Source: Akebia trifoliata (lineage: Eukaryota; Streptophyta; Magnoliopsida; Ranunculales; Lardizabalaceae). Taken from it: a stretch of DNA of 64,000 bases. Below, one piece after another: positions 23,681 through 33,743 of the stretch. The stretch covers positions 18,595,892-18,659,891 of the forward strand of contig CM030714.1 of the NCBI GenBank assembly GCA_017979445.1, written 5' to 3'. The notes beneath the pieces are model-generated. The model was not told where the DNA came from. It saw only the letters and a list, made by a program, of their open reading frames with translations, and did no database searches. The translations under genes and the position numbers were made by a program. The stretch's first letter is position 1. Every line of letters starts with the position of its first letter.

Positions 23681-24252
23681 ATAAGAGGTCGGATAAGATA
23701 AAGATCATCGGGTATTCAGACTCCGACTTTGCCGAATGCCAAGATAGTATGAAATCTACGTCGGGTTATATCTATCTGCTAGTAGGAGGTGCTATCTCTT
23801 GGAAGAGTGCTAAACAGTCTCTTATAGCCTCTTCTACCATGGCAGCAGAATTTATAGCGTGTTATGAGGCATCCAATCATGGAATATGGCTGCGAAATTT
23901 TGTCACTGGGCTGCGAATTGTGGATGAAATTGAAAGACCACTTAAGTTATTTTGTGATAATAAGTCAGCAGTCTTATATTCTAATAGCAACAGGAGCTCC
24001 ACGAAGTCAAAGCACATAGACATCAATTTCCTAGTTGTCAAGGAAAGAGTTCAGAGTGGACATTTATCTATAGAACACATCGGAACAAACTCCATGGTTG
24101 CGGATCCGCTTGCTAAGGGATTGCCACCCAAGGTCTTTCATGAGCACATTGCTCATATGGGTGTCATATCTTTTGAGGATATTCAATTTTTAGTGGGAGT
24201 TTGTAGTTTTAGACATTTTTTTTTAGTTGTTTCAGTTTATAGATATTTTTGA
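23681..24252 (+). pseudogene. copia RNase H and polyprotein C-terminus
   Basis: In the same open frame as the RT palm. Motifs: IIGYSDSDFAECQDSMKS, STMAAEFIACYEASNHGIWL, LFCDNKSAVLYSNSN, KSKHIDINF, MVADPLAKGLPP. The acidic catalytic residues are present. Stop at 24250-24252. This module itself is undamaged. Confidence 0.92.
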
Positions 24253-24620
24253 GGTTATTTTCTGCAGAAATAAAGTTTGTTTTTAGTTTGTTCACACTCT
24301 GATTTTGGTATAATTTGATCTCACTAAAGTTTAAGGTGGACCAGTTGGAAATAGACATGTTTAGATCACATCACATGTAATTTCCATGCTACACATCCAT
24401 ACTTGATCTATGTCATTTAGTTATATTGATATACGTGATCAGGGATGGATTTAGTTACGATATATGTAACGAAAGTCACCTTGGTTCTATGTTGATATAA
24501 TTGATGGACGAGATTGTTTTGATATACTTTTGGTTATGATAGCAAATTTTTTTTTGAGCTCATAAGATATATAATGACATACAATTATAAGGTAATATAA
24601 ATAAATATATATATGTAGTC

Positions 24621-24632
24621 CAAGTGGGAGAT
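24621..24632 (+). other. copia polypurine tract
   Basis: CAAGTGGGAGAT directly before the 3' LTR; the GTGGGAG core is usual for plant copia elements. Confidence 0.8.
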
Positions 24633-25117
24633 TGTTAGATTTATGGACGTTTACGTATATATATATTATTAATAATTGTATGTGATTTGCTATTAAGAAA
24701 GTTTTGGCCCATATTAAAAGTGATCTAACTATGTTTAATTTTAAATGGGCCTTATTTGTCTCATAAAGTATGGGCTTATATGTGTAGATACTCTATTTGT
24801 AATTTCTGATTTCCTGATGGGCTTAATTAGAAATAAAGAAAATATGTGCAGTTACAAAAGTGGTTATGGTCCCCAAATTATATGTATAATATTTTTTCTG
24901 AAATCCCATCATTCAGAAAAATCAGAAAATTGAGAACCTCTCTCTCAAGAACAATATACATACTAATTTGGAAGATCAAGCACCGCTAGACTGAAGGATT
25001 TTGACGATATTCATGGATTCAGGTACGCTTCCGTATTTAGTTTATCTTCTTGATGATTTAACATGATAGATCTTGGTTTTATGTGATGTTTTTTCACATT
25101 ATGGATTTTCTCCATCA
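24633..25117 (+). repeat. 3' LTR of copia element
   Basis: 485 bp, same ends as the 5' LTR. Six of the seven substitutions relative to the 5' copy are transitions. Followed by the target duplication attta (25118-25122). Confidence 0.96.
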
Positions 25118-26323
25118 ATTTAGTCACTGAAAAATTTGTCAAGCAAGTATACTTAGAAAATTAATGGAAAAATAGAGACAAGTGAGAATAAATCAAAAAG
25201 ATTGAAGTGATAAGGAAAAGGAATTTCAAAAAGATAATAATACCAATACATAGACCTCAGAAACTTATTCTAAATGGTATATCAGCAAGTTAAAATCCGA
25301 GAAGAATTAAGCCCGGCCAAAGGTCTCGAACTCAGATTTTCCAAGAAAAGCCACATGGGTCAATCCAACTTGACTAAAGTTAAGAGTTGTAAATGAAGTT
25401 GTATTTCATTTAGTGTGGACCCACAATCCACTTAATTAATTGACTAACCTATAATTATAAGTAAGCAACTAAGTTAGGTAAACTAGTATTGACTTGAGTC
25501 AAGATGACTCATTGAGTCATTGGACACCTAAACATGCGGTGTCTCAAGCATGTGCTCCTTTTATTAACACATGTTGGCCCCCACCACAACTCATGAAATA
25601 TATCATCAAATAAACCAAACCATGGTTTACTAAATCATGGTTAGTTAAGCGTGATTTACTAAACCAGGGTTAAATAATTATGGTTAGGTAGTATGTCAAT
25701 TCTATATATAAAAAACTAACTCCTAAAAGAAAATTTGACTCAGTGATAAATCCTAGCTATGTTTTTTACTCTTGTAGCTTCACAAAAAATTCCAGAGAAT
25801 AGCATTCCTAAGAGACACTACGTCTCTTTTTTGCTCCAACTACTAATTCAGCCACTTCCACACCCTCTCATCAACAAAACAACAACAGAAGTCTTCTATA
25901 AAGTCTCCCAAGTTGTCATCAGTTGATTCAGATTCTATTCCCTATTGTACTTCATAGATTTTGTCTTCGAAGGGGCTAGGATTCAGTTGAGTTGGTGAGG
26001 ACTCTTCAAGTGGTGAAAACTCGAAAGCAAAGAAGGAATTAGAAGTCGCTAAGGTAGAATTCTTATCCTTTTTTATATATTCGAATTACACAATTTTAAT
26101 TGTAGTTATTTACAATAATCCAATTATTTTATGTTCATTTATTCACTTTTTTTAAGAAAGAAGTTGTATTCCCATAGTTACGATTGTAAGATCGTATTCA
26201 CCAATTCATATTTTGCTTAGTTATAGCTTATGATTAAAATAACTTTTATGTACGAAGTGTTCCACCATAGGCATCCTAACCAAATCACCTTTAAGAAAAA
26301 GATGTCATGATGTGAACCCTATA
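25118..26323. other. Spacer, nothing recognised
   Basis: No conserved reading frame. Short local repeats of TAAACCATGGTTTACTAAA type occur near 25610-25680. Ends at the left terminus of the CACTA element. Confidence 0.5.
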
Positions 26324-26600
26324 CACTACAGTAAAATAGGGCTATAGCGACGGTCGTGACCGTCGCTATAGGGACAAATATCGCAGCAAAAACATGTAGC
26401 GACGACCAGGGAGGCCGTCGGTAGTCGTCGCTAATAACCCAACGCTAAATGTTGTATCGACGGCCAACTATTCACGGACGTCGTTAGTGCAGGACTTATA
26501 GCGACAGCCGATGTTGACCGTCGCTATAGGGTATCGTTTAAAAAAAAAATAATTTACTCTTTAGCTACGCTTTTGGCTTGGGCCGTCGCTGTAAAGGTTT
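26324..26600. repeat. CACTA left terminus and subterminal repeats
   Basis: At least eight copies of TAGCGACG or its complement in 270 bases, including a hairpin CTATAGCGACGGTC/GACCGTCGCTATAG around 26341-26372. Such subterminal arrays are where CACTA transposases bind. Confidence 0.85.
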
Positions 26601-27122
26601 TTAAGAAAATAAAATTTTATTTTACACCAACCCCCTCATGTATTGCAGAATATTGGAGATACCCCTAATGTTTTGAAATTGATGACCATGACCCCAATTA
26701 CCAATATGAAAAGACCCAAATGCCCCACTCTACTAGAGTTCATTGTGTTACTATTACCGGATTATGATACAAGATGCTATTAAATTAAATTCATGCATAT
26801 AAAATAAATTCAAGGAACAACTTTACAAAATGAGCTTGGAGTGCTGTCTTCTAAAGAGTTAGCCCTCAATATGATCCATCAATGAGATCCTGAACAAACC
26901 AAGCCAGAACAATGGCAGATGCGGCAACTCTTCTCCTTGAATTTCTTCCTCCTGTTCTTGTTAAATCGAAAATGCTTGGACACGAGCAAACAGTTATAAT
27001 GTACAATGTACATGTTTGTGCGCCCTCACAAGCTACACTAACATTAGAAGCATATGTGAGACACAAGGCTAAATAGTACCTACGACTGGTTATGAGAAGA
27101 TCGACACGTCAGATATTCTCCT

Positions 27123-27341
27123 TTATTCAGCTAAAGAGATGACGACAAATACATCATCAAGGGACCATTTTCTTGGTATTTCTTTGTGCAAAGGATTGAT
27201 TATGGCACGGTCTACAGTGGCCAGGCGATAGCCAATCACAATCTCCTGTCTTTGTCGACCCCTAACCATTATTTCGTAAAAGCACAACTCTTCCTGGTCA
27301 TATAGATAGAACTCTGCCGGCCTAATGCACATCTCATTCCC
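27123..27341 (-). pseudogene. Last exon of a CASTOR/POLLUX-type ion channel, captured
   Basis: 73 codons including the stop, after a good acceptor (TTGTGCTGTACAG). The peptide has IRPAEFYLYDQEELCFYEI, RGRQRQEIVIGYRLA and WSLDDVFVVIS, which I recognise as the C-terminal end of CASTOR/POLLUX (DMI1) family cation channels of the nuclear envelope, used in symbiotic calcium signalling. Only the C-terminus is present; no pore or RCK region is seen. It lies in the CACTA element and is open, so it could supply the tail of a chimeric transcript. Family call is from memory of conserved residues. Confidence 0.7.
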
Positions 27342-28376
27342 CTGTACAGCACAAGTCATACATCAAAATATGCAAGTCTATCCATGCTCCAATATAAGAA
27401 GGCATTGCCAATTCATGTAAAAGCTCGGGACAAAATTGATATAAAGCAATCCAAATTAGAACAGCAAAATTGAGAAATGTGAGCCTTTCTATCAAGACAT
27501 CATGTTGTTTCTTCTTTTTTCGGTTTGTTTAAAAGCATTAGGTTTGCATTCCTGGTCCCAAGCCCATAAGAAAGATGATTGCATCATGTTATTCTGTTTC
27601 CTTTGCACATGCCTAAGCCATTTCAAATGAATTTCTCATAGTTTCTATTGCAATTGATGCCTGTAATGAAAAAAATAGTGGAAACTCCAAGTCTACCTAG
27701 AAAATTGAAGGTCATGGTGAATGATCCTGGAATATATCTTGCATGTCGTCATAAGTGAAACAATACCACTCTCAATACGTTTGACGTAATCTAGGAGTGA
27801 TCCAATAGGAGATAAAATGAAGGCAAATCAATTGTGATAGTTTTGACTAGAAATACAAAGAACAATGATGGCTCAAGGGAAGAGAGTATTGGTAAAAGTC
27901 AAGACCTCTAAAAGACAAGAGGATGGTCAAAAATGACACGGAATAGGGTAGTGAGAAAAGATCTAAACTCACATGCCTTCACATAAGACATAGCTTTAGA
28001 TACACTGAATTGAGAAAAGGAAGGATTCACGTTGTTTGACCCCCGATATTGGGATAAGGTATAGATTACGATGATGATCATGATATTACCAAACTTTAAC
28101 CAGCATCAGTGTTAGATTAACCATTTTTCTCTAGAAATTCTTTCATGAGAAGACATATATGCGTGTGTGCAGGACATATACTCTTTAAAAAATATTTTAC
28201 ATGGATATATAAACCCACATCGATATGAGTAGATGTTTGTTTTTAATGGATGGCTATCCTCGTCATTCTGATATGTTCTTTTGAATTGACTTGGTATCAA
28301 ACAATATAATATATAAAATGAGCAAAAGCAATATAATATATAAAACAATATATTATAAAATGAGCAAAAGCAACAC

Positions 28377-28503
28377 CTGATCCAAATATTTAGCAACAGC
28401 TTTCGTCAAGGCATTCTCGTTGTTAGCAGGTACATTTTCATGTCCATCAATTGATACCGCACGAGAATCTATTGTCCAACATGCTCAAACTCTCCAATAT
28501 AAC
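28377..28503 (-). pseudogene. Papain-like cysteine protease exon fragment, captured
   Basis: 127 bases between a CATTTCAG acceptor and a GATCAG/GTGTTG donor. The frame reading SRAVSIDGHENVPANNENAL and TKAVAKYLDQ matches the internal segment of plant C1A proteases (KDEL-tailed/SAG12-like group), just before the usual QPVSVAI. One TGA stop precedes it in that frame. Neither the catalytic Cys nor the His/Asn regions are present. It lies between the carboxypeptidase and channel fragments, same strand. Confidence 0.65.
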
Positions 28504-28899
28504 CTGAAATGGGAAACTATCGAACTTCAAAAGCTAATCGTACTTGATCTCTCATATGGCTTAAGCATTCATGAAAGTAAACAAATTCACAACACATAAA
28601 ATTTGACTATGCATTGACCAGGAGTGATTTACAATAACAACAGCATACCATTCAAAATGATAGAAGAGCAAGATAATAGATATAGGCATGATTTCTAAAT
28701 CTGAGATCTGCTAGATGAATAAAGGCCGCACCTGTAAGAAATGGTTCACAGCCCTTCTAACAACTCATTTTAACTGCATTTTAACAAGAATCACATTAAG
28801 TGGTACTTTAAATGGACTAATACCAAAAATTATAGATGCCCATTCCCCTGATTCACATTATCATTCTCCTGATTCACATTAAGTGAGTGAAGTAAGTAC

Positions 28900-29414
28900 C
28901 TGCAGTGAGTCCATGGATAAGGGATTTTGGTGACATTAGCATGAAGAGCTGCTTGAACATCTTGTCGATTGAAGTACTTTTCAGTATAAATTGGCACACA
29001 TGGATCATACCCGCTGGTTTCTTTCTCCACCCATCCTGTAAGACATATAATTTCAATTAATATTTTTACCTTAATTTAATTTAATTTAGAATGGAATGGA
29101 TATATTTGGACTTACAAATTTGGAAAATAATTTAGGAGCAACAACGCCATGGATTTTGGGAAGGGTTCTTGTTATAGTAATTCCATTACATGGTCATGGC
29201 AGGTGGGAGCGTACAAGCTGTACATGTCTATGATGTTGTAAACATCGAAGTATTTGTTGAGGGCGACAATGCAATTTTGGGGTGGATTGGGTTCACAGAA
29301 GTTGCACTTGTTCTTGATGTTGTTGTACACTCGATCATATATAACTGCGTGATCCCATGCGTACTCTACCATTCCCTTTTGATCTGTTTCATCATCCAGC
29401 AATGCGTTTCCTAT
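28900..29414 (-). pseudogene. Serine carboxypeptidase-like (S10) fragment, two exons, captured
   Basis: Exon A (29414-29190, 75 codons) begins [20 protein letters not shown] and continues to [18 protein letters not shown]; exon B (29035-28900) has [25 protein letters not shown] and PWTHC. These are the middle segments of plant SCPL proteins, which hydrolyse C-terminal residues or act as acyltransferases in secretory compartments or vacuoles. Splice signals are canonical: acceptor CCATTAG and donor GTAATG for A, acceptor CTTACAG and donor GTACTT for B. The catalytic Ser (upstream) and Asp/His (downstream) regions are absent. Inside the CACTA element. Confidence 0.85.
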
Positions 29415-29492
29415 CTAATGGTAATATTAGAGAATAATATATTGTGTCAAAAGAATATAAATGATAAATTAGCAGATAGAATACCACTTCAC

Positions 29493-31139
29493 CAAGCTTC
29501 ATCTTGCTAATGCGCTCCACGTCTACATGGCAAACATTTGATAAGGCATGCACTCCTGCATCCTACAACAGTAAACAACTAAATCATGTCCTAAGAATAT
29601 TAAGGAGCTGAAAGTGCATTTGGGAAGGGTTTAACCATTTCAAGACAAGCCAAAAGACGTCAATATTTTGTTCCAGTCTCCATTCCATAAAAACCTTTCA
29701 ACCATTAAACTCACTCGTGTGGACGAAAAAAGCCATAACAAATCAATTTTGTTTGAAAAATGTTGTGGTTGTACCCCAAATGTGTTAGCCAGCTCACACA
29801 TGACAAGTCGCTTATCTAGAGCAGCAGATGCTCCATTCCTTTCCATTTGAATAAATTGTTCCTATCATAAGTTGATCATTGCAGTCAATTAGAAGCACAT
29901 TGGGATAAAAATTTTACTCTATTAGAGAATTTTGTGAATAAATCCATGTGATGTACTGTATATAGAGCTGAAACAAAATGCATAGTGTGAGCACCACTGA
30001 GCAGTAACAAGAAACAGGAACAAATTAGTTGGTACCCAAACTTATAATATTACCCTTTTAACTTGGAAAAGGAAGTCCACTGTCATCCATCACAATAACT
30101 TGATAGGTAATGAAAGGCCCCTCTCTTCAGTCAAGAAACTTCAATGACATCATTCCATCACTATGTAGACTAACTCCTCTAAGAAGAATCACTCTTCCAA
30201 ATTTGGATTTTCACACACACGCACTGTTCTTACAAATTTGGATTTTCACACGCAAGCACACAAACTCAATCACAAAAAAATCAAAAGAAGTAAGAAATCT
30301 ACAATATCAAACAAAACATGTCTAGGAACTTCCTTGTACATATATGTTTATATTTATAGAATGAATCAGGATCAGAACTCTTATAGAATTAGCATGCTTT
30401 AAGTGGACCCAGTAAGGTGTTGTGTCTAAGTGGCATGCTTTAATTGGAGTTTAAAACACCTTGGGCTCCTAACCAAAAGCTGTGCAGACAGCCCAATGTG
30501 TTTATTCTGCAATCAAAATGTGCCACGTAGACACCATTCTGGATCAGAACTCTTATAGAATTAGTTTTAAAAAATAGACAAGTCCTACACAAGAATTCAA
30601 TGCGATCTCAGCTTCCTCTGAATGCCATTTTGTGCTGAATCACAATTACCATATGGACAAATTTCCAAGATTATCTTTGAAAAAAAAAAAATACAATTAA
30701 AGTTGTGAATTATGAATGTAATAAAGAGAAATGCTGCATTACATGAATCAGGGGAGTAAAGAAAGAACAGAAGCCCAAAGACACCTAGTTATTCATCATT
30801 TAATAAAGGGTAAGGTCAGAAACATAAATATAAATGGGTTACTGCATGTTTAGGTAGACCACAAAAAGAAAAATAGAAAACCCAATTGATCAAATAAAAT
30901 CTAAAATAAAAGAAATAAGTCAAAATTTACTATTACAGAAATATTACATCATACCAATACCAAATTAAAATATTACATAATAATTAGAAAGGAATCCTCA
31001 AATTCTTACATTTTCATAGCTTACATTTCAACAAATAAAATTTAAAAAAAAATGGGATAAAAAATACCAAGTGTTGAGATTCTGAGGACTGAGACGCTTG
31101 TATTCCTCCTCCTTGAAGGATGATGCCATCACTTGACAT
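29493..31139 (-). pseudogene. Three unidentified in-phase exons, probably captured
   Basis: I do not recognise the gene. Candidate exons: 31139-31068 (ATG, MSSDGIILQGGGIQASQSSE..., donor GTATTT), 29861-29773 (acceptor TTATGATAG, EQFIQMERNGASAALDKRL..., donor GTACAA) and 29562-29493 (acceptor CTGTTGTAG, DAGVHALSNVCHVDVERISK, donor GTGAAG). Both junctions are phase 0 and the joined frame is open for about 76 codons, which is unlikely for random DNA. They lie upstream of the carboxypeptidase fragment on the same strand, so they could form the 5' coding part of a chimeric transcript. Confidence 0.45.
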
Positions 31140-31989
31140 TATTTATGGAAACCCAAATCTCGTAAAGAAAGAGAGAGGAGAGAGGAGAGAGAGAAGAAAA
31201 GTAGAACAGATATCAATGAAACTCACATTGTACATTAAGAAGAAAAAGGGGGCGCAAGACCCATTTTACTAGGAGAGCAACTACTTTAAAAGAAACAAAT
31301 CTAGAAACCATCAAAAGATCTTCTTCACACAAGATTTCTTGGAGAAAGTGAAGCGTGGCGGGTGATACACCCGCGCTAACAATGTATTGGTCATCAGATC
31401 CATTGATACGAAGTTCGTGATGCATTGGATCAATGGTGATCATTTTCGTACGGTAGTTAAGATCTTCCAAGCATTGAATCAACTTACAAGGTCTCTTCTA
31501 ACACAAACTACAGTTTCTAGGAATAGAAATATCTAAGTTTGCCAGATGGGCTCTTCTTGCACAGAAGCTACATTACAATTATGTGATAGTTAAACCCAAC
31601 TAGACCTTATCTCCTAGCACAATAACATTCTTCTTGCTGCTTATCTGAAAAACTTAATTAAAACACTAGTTGACATAGCCTGACATTCCAAACTAACCCA
31701 CTCTCACCCCTCTCAAATGAGATTATATGAAGCTATGAGACAAAAACAGTTCAGTACCTGCCTTGTAAAAGGATGGACTTCTCATTTAGATGACCTTCTC
31801 CATCACAACAAATCATTCCAACTGAAAACACACTTTTATGAAATTATAACTTCTATCATTAGTACAAATTTTAATTATAAATCAACTCAACAAATTTTAA
31901 AAAATGACCCCAACGAGTACATTTGCATTATCAAAAAACATTTCTGCTCAAGTGTCAATTGTCCTGAGAAGAGTTGGTAGTGAAACAAC

Positions 31990-32720
31990 TTAACATTTGC
32001 AATGGGATTGAATCAAGGACCTGCTTTAAATCCATATATTTTCACATTGGTCACAAACAAATTAATTGTTCATATTCAAGAGCAGATTCCTCATTGTACA
32101 ATATTTGCAAATGATGTAGTTGAATGATAAAGCTAAAGAAGAAGTCAATGCAAAATTAGATTAGGCATAAATACAATAAAAAAGGATTTTCAAATAAATA
32201 GGATGAAAACATGATATATGAAATAAAAACTTAATATGGATACTCAAAGGAAGAGAGTTAATTGTGATTGATTAGCAAGGATGACATTTAAAAAATTAAA
32301 ATAAAATAAAAAAAGCAATTGGGGCTTACACCATGAGGCCTCAAAACAAGATTTTCCCAACAACATGCCCTAAAGCATTTTACAAAAGCATAACATCTAG
32401 TGAGACACACACTTTGTCCAAAAGATGTATGGATGACACCTGTTATATGATTGTCACATAGCAAACTGAAATAGTACAAGAACAATATGACCAACATGCT
32501 TAACAGGACCGAATGTTGGATATCCAAAAAACATATTCAGGGAACCAGAAAATAATGTTGAAGTTATAGTGATCGATAAGAGGAAAAACTAGAAAGGAAT
32601 AAATCATAAATGAGCACATTCAAAGGAATCCAAGGATGGCCAAGTATGAAATAAAATTAAGACAAGTCAATTAAGATGATTTTGATGGGTCTAACAAGAC
32701 CAGGACATAACACTAATGAA
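31990..32720 (+). pseudogene. LINE-type reverse transcriptase scraps
   Basis: A plus-strand piece at 32005-32124 reads GLNQGPALNPYIFTLV and HIQEQIPHCTIFANDVVE, matching the RT palm of plant LINE-like elements (GLHQGSALSP-type motif, FADD box changed to FAND). A second piece near 32488-32540 (NRTECWISKKHIQG) fits the segment about 120 residues further on. Stops and gaps are many. It lies inside the CACTA element, opposite to the captured exons. Confidence 0.6.
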
Positions 32721-33124
32721 GATTAAAAAAAAAATCGAAACCAAGGCTGAAAACTGAAGTGGATTGGGGTTAATAAGAAATGATTGGAACACATGTCCTG
32801 ATAGAAAATATATTTTCCCTCACTAACTAGGACTCTATGAGGGATTGGGTGATGATCTTTTCCAAGCCTTACTATTTTTTTCTTATCCAAATTCACAACT
32901 AGGAGTGTCAATGTGGGTCTCTGCAGGTATGAATTTGAACTAAACCCAAATGCAAATCTTTCTTGGATTTCAAAAGTCATTTGTGTTATAATAGTTTGAA
33001 GCTTTATTCCAATTGAAAAAATTAAATCTTAGTTAAAAAATGAATCAAAATAGAACAAACCAGAGCGTGAGAAAACTTCAAATCTTTAAGTTTTAACAGA
33101 GGTTTAACATAATCGAATTATACC

Positions 33125-33600
33125 TGAAGGTGATTGGTGTTTCCAGCAGATGATCGAAGCAGAAAACCCTTGTAGTAGTAACACCTGTTGAAGAAGAAAA
33201 TTTGGATCTTAATTTAGTGGAATCGAATACCTTAGATCGATTGAATCAAGTAGGAAAAATAAAATCGACCTTTCTCGTCTGAAACATACCCTAGATCCAC
33301 GACACAAAAACACATACATAGTTACCTTGATGTGATCGATAAGAAACCCTAGTTCTCAACCAATTTGATTCGTTTTAGAAGAACCAAAATCGATTGATTG
33401 ATCGATCTGAGTGAGGGAGTTATGAGGTTTTGGATCGATCGATCAAGAGAGAGAGGTGAGGGTGAGCTTTCTCGAGTTGTGAGGTTTTGGATGGATCAAG
33501 AGAAAGAGGCGAGGGCAAGCTTTCTCGAGTTGTAAGGTTTTGGATCGATCGAGAGAGAGCTTGAGTTGTGAGCTCTTGCAAATAAGACGTGAGAATGGGA
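33125..33600 (-). other. Apparent 5' leader exons of the CACTA-borne transcription unit
   Basis: On the minus strand, a GA-rich leader (33600-33325) ends at a donor (CATCAAG then GTAACT), and a short exon (33181-33125) is framed by an acceptor (TTCTTCAACAG) and a donor (CTTCAG then GTATAA). No long coding frame is present, as expected of 5' untranslated exons. The arrangement resembles a host gene's promoter-proximal end. A three-copy 53-57-bp repeat overlaps the first exon. No TATA box stands out. Confidence 0.4.
33424..33570. repeat. Short tandem repeat, three copies
   Basis: Copies start at 33424, 33481 and 33534 (GAGGTTTTGGATCGATC... then AGCTTTCTCGAGTTGT), the third one shortened. Periods 57 and 53 bases. 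Confidence 0.8.
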
Positions 33601-33639
33601 AGAAAGGTTTTAGAAATAAACGGTGCGAAAGAAACTCTA

Positions 33640-33743
33640 CAGCGACAAACATGATTTTTGTTGGTCGCTAAATTACTTTTTAGCGACTCAGTAAAATGAG
33701 CTGTCGCTAGATGTCGTCGCTATTTATGAGTTTTCTTGTAGTG
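33640..33743. repeat. CACTA right terminus and subterminal repeats
   Basis: About five GTCGCTA/TAGCGAC units in 100 bases, ending in TTTTCTTGTAGTG, the complement of CACTACAAGAAAA. The next three bases (ata) repeat the left flank. Confidence 0.85.

Larger units (their letters stand above)
16322..25117 (+). mobile_element. Complete Ty1/copia retrotransposon with nested insertion
   Basis: 8796 bp (about 6.5 kb without the insertion at 19092-21367). Perfect target duplication attta at 16317-16321 and 25118-25122. LTRs of 484 and 485 bp (TGTTAGATTT...CTCCATCA) differ by seven substitutions and one 1-base indel by eye. It has a methionine-tRNA primer site, gag, zinc knuckle, protease, integrase, RT, RNase H in copia order, and a polypurine tract. 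The coding frame has several stops and two frameshifts, so the copy is not autonomous now. Confidence 0.95.
26324..33743. mobile_element. Non-autonomous CACTA element carrying host gene fragments (Pack-CACTA)
   Basis: Left end CACTACAGTAAAAT, right end the complement of CACTACAAGAAAAC, flanked by the 3-bp duplication ata (26321-26323 and 33744-33746). Both ends carry many TAGCGACG-type subterminal repeats. These are the defining features of the CACTA (En/Spm) superfamily. The 7420-bp interior lacks recognisable TnpA/TnpD transposase and instead holds minus-strand exons similar to a CASTOR/POLLUX channel, a papain-like protease, a serine carboxypeptidase and an unidentified gene, plus a LINE-type RT scrap on the plus strand. 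Movement would need transposase supplied in trans. Confidence 0.85.

Noticed and set aside
26866..27066. 66-codon minus-strand frame next to the CASTOR/POLLUX exon
   Set aside because: It follows the stop of that exon, so it is probably 3' untranslated or flanking sequence; no motif recognised.
31717..31980. 87-codon open frame upstream of the LINE scraps
   Set aside because: Could not be matched to LINE RT or any captured gene; left out as unsupported.
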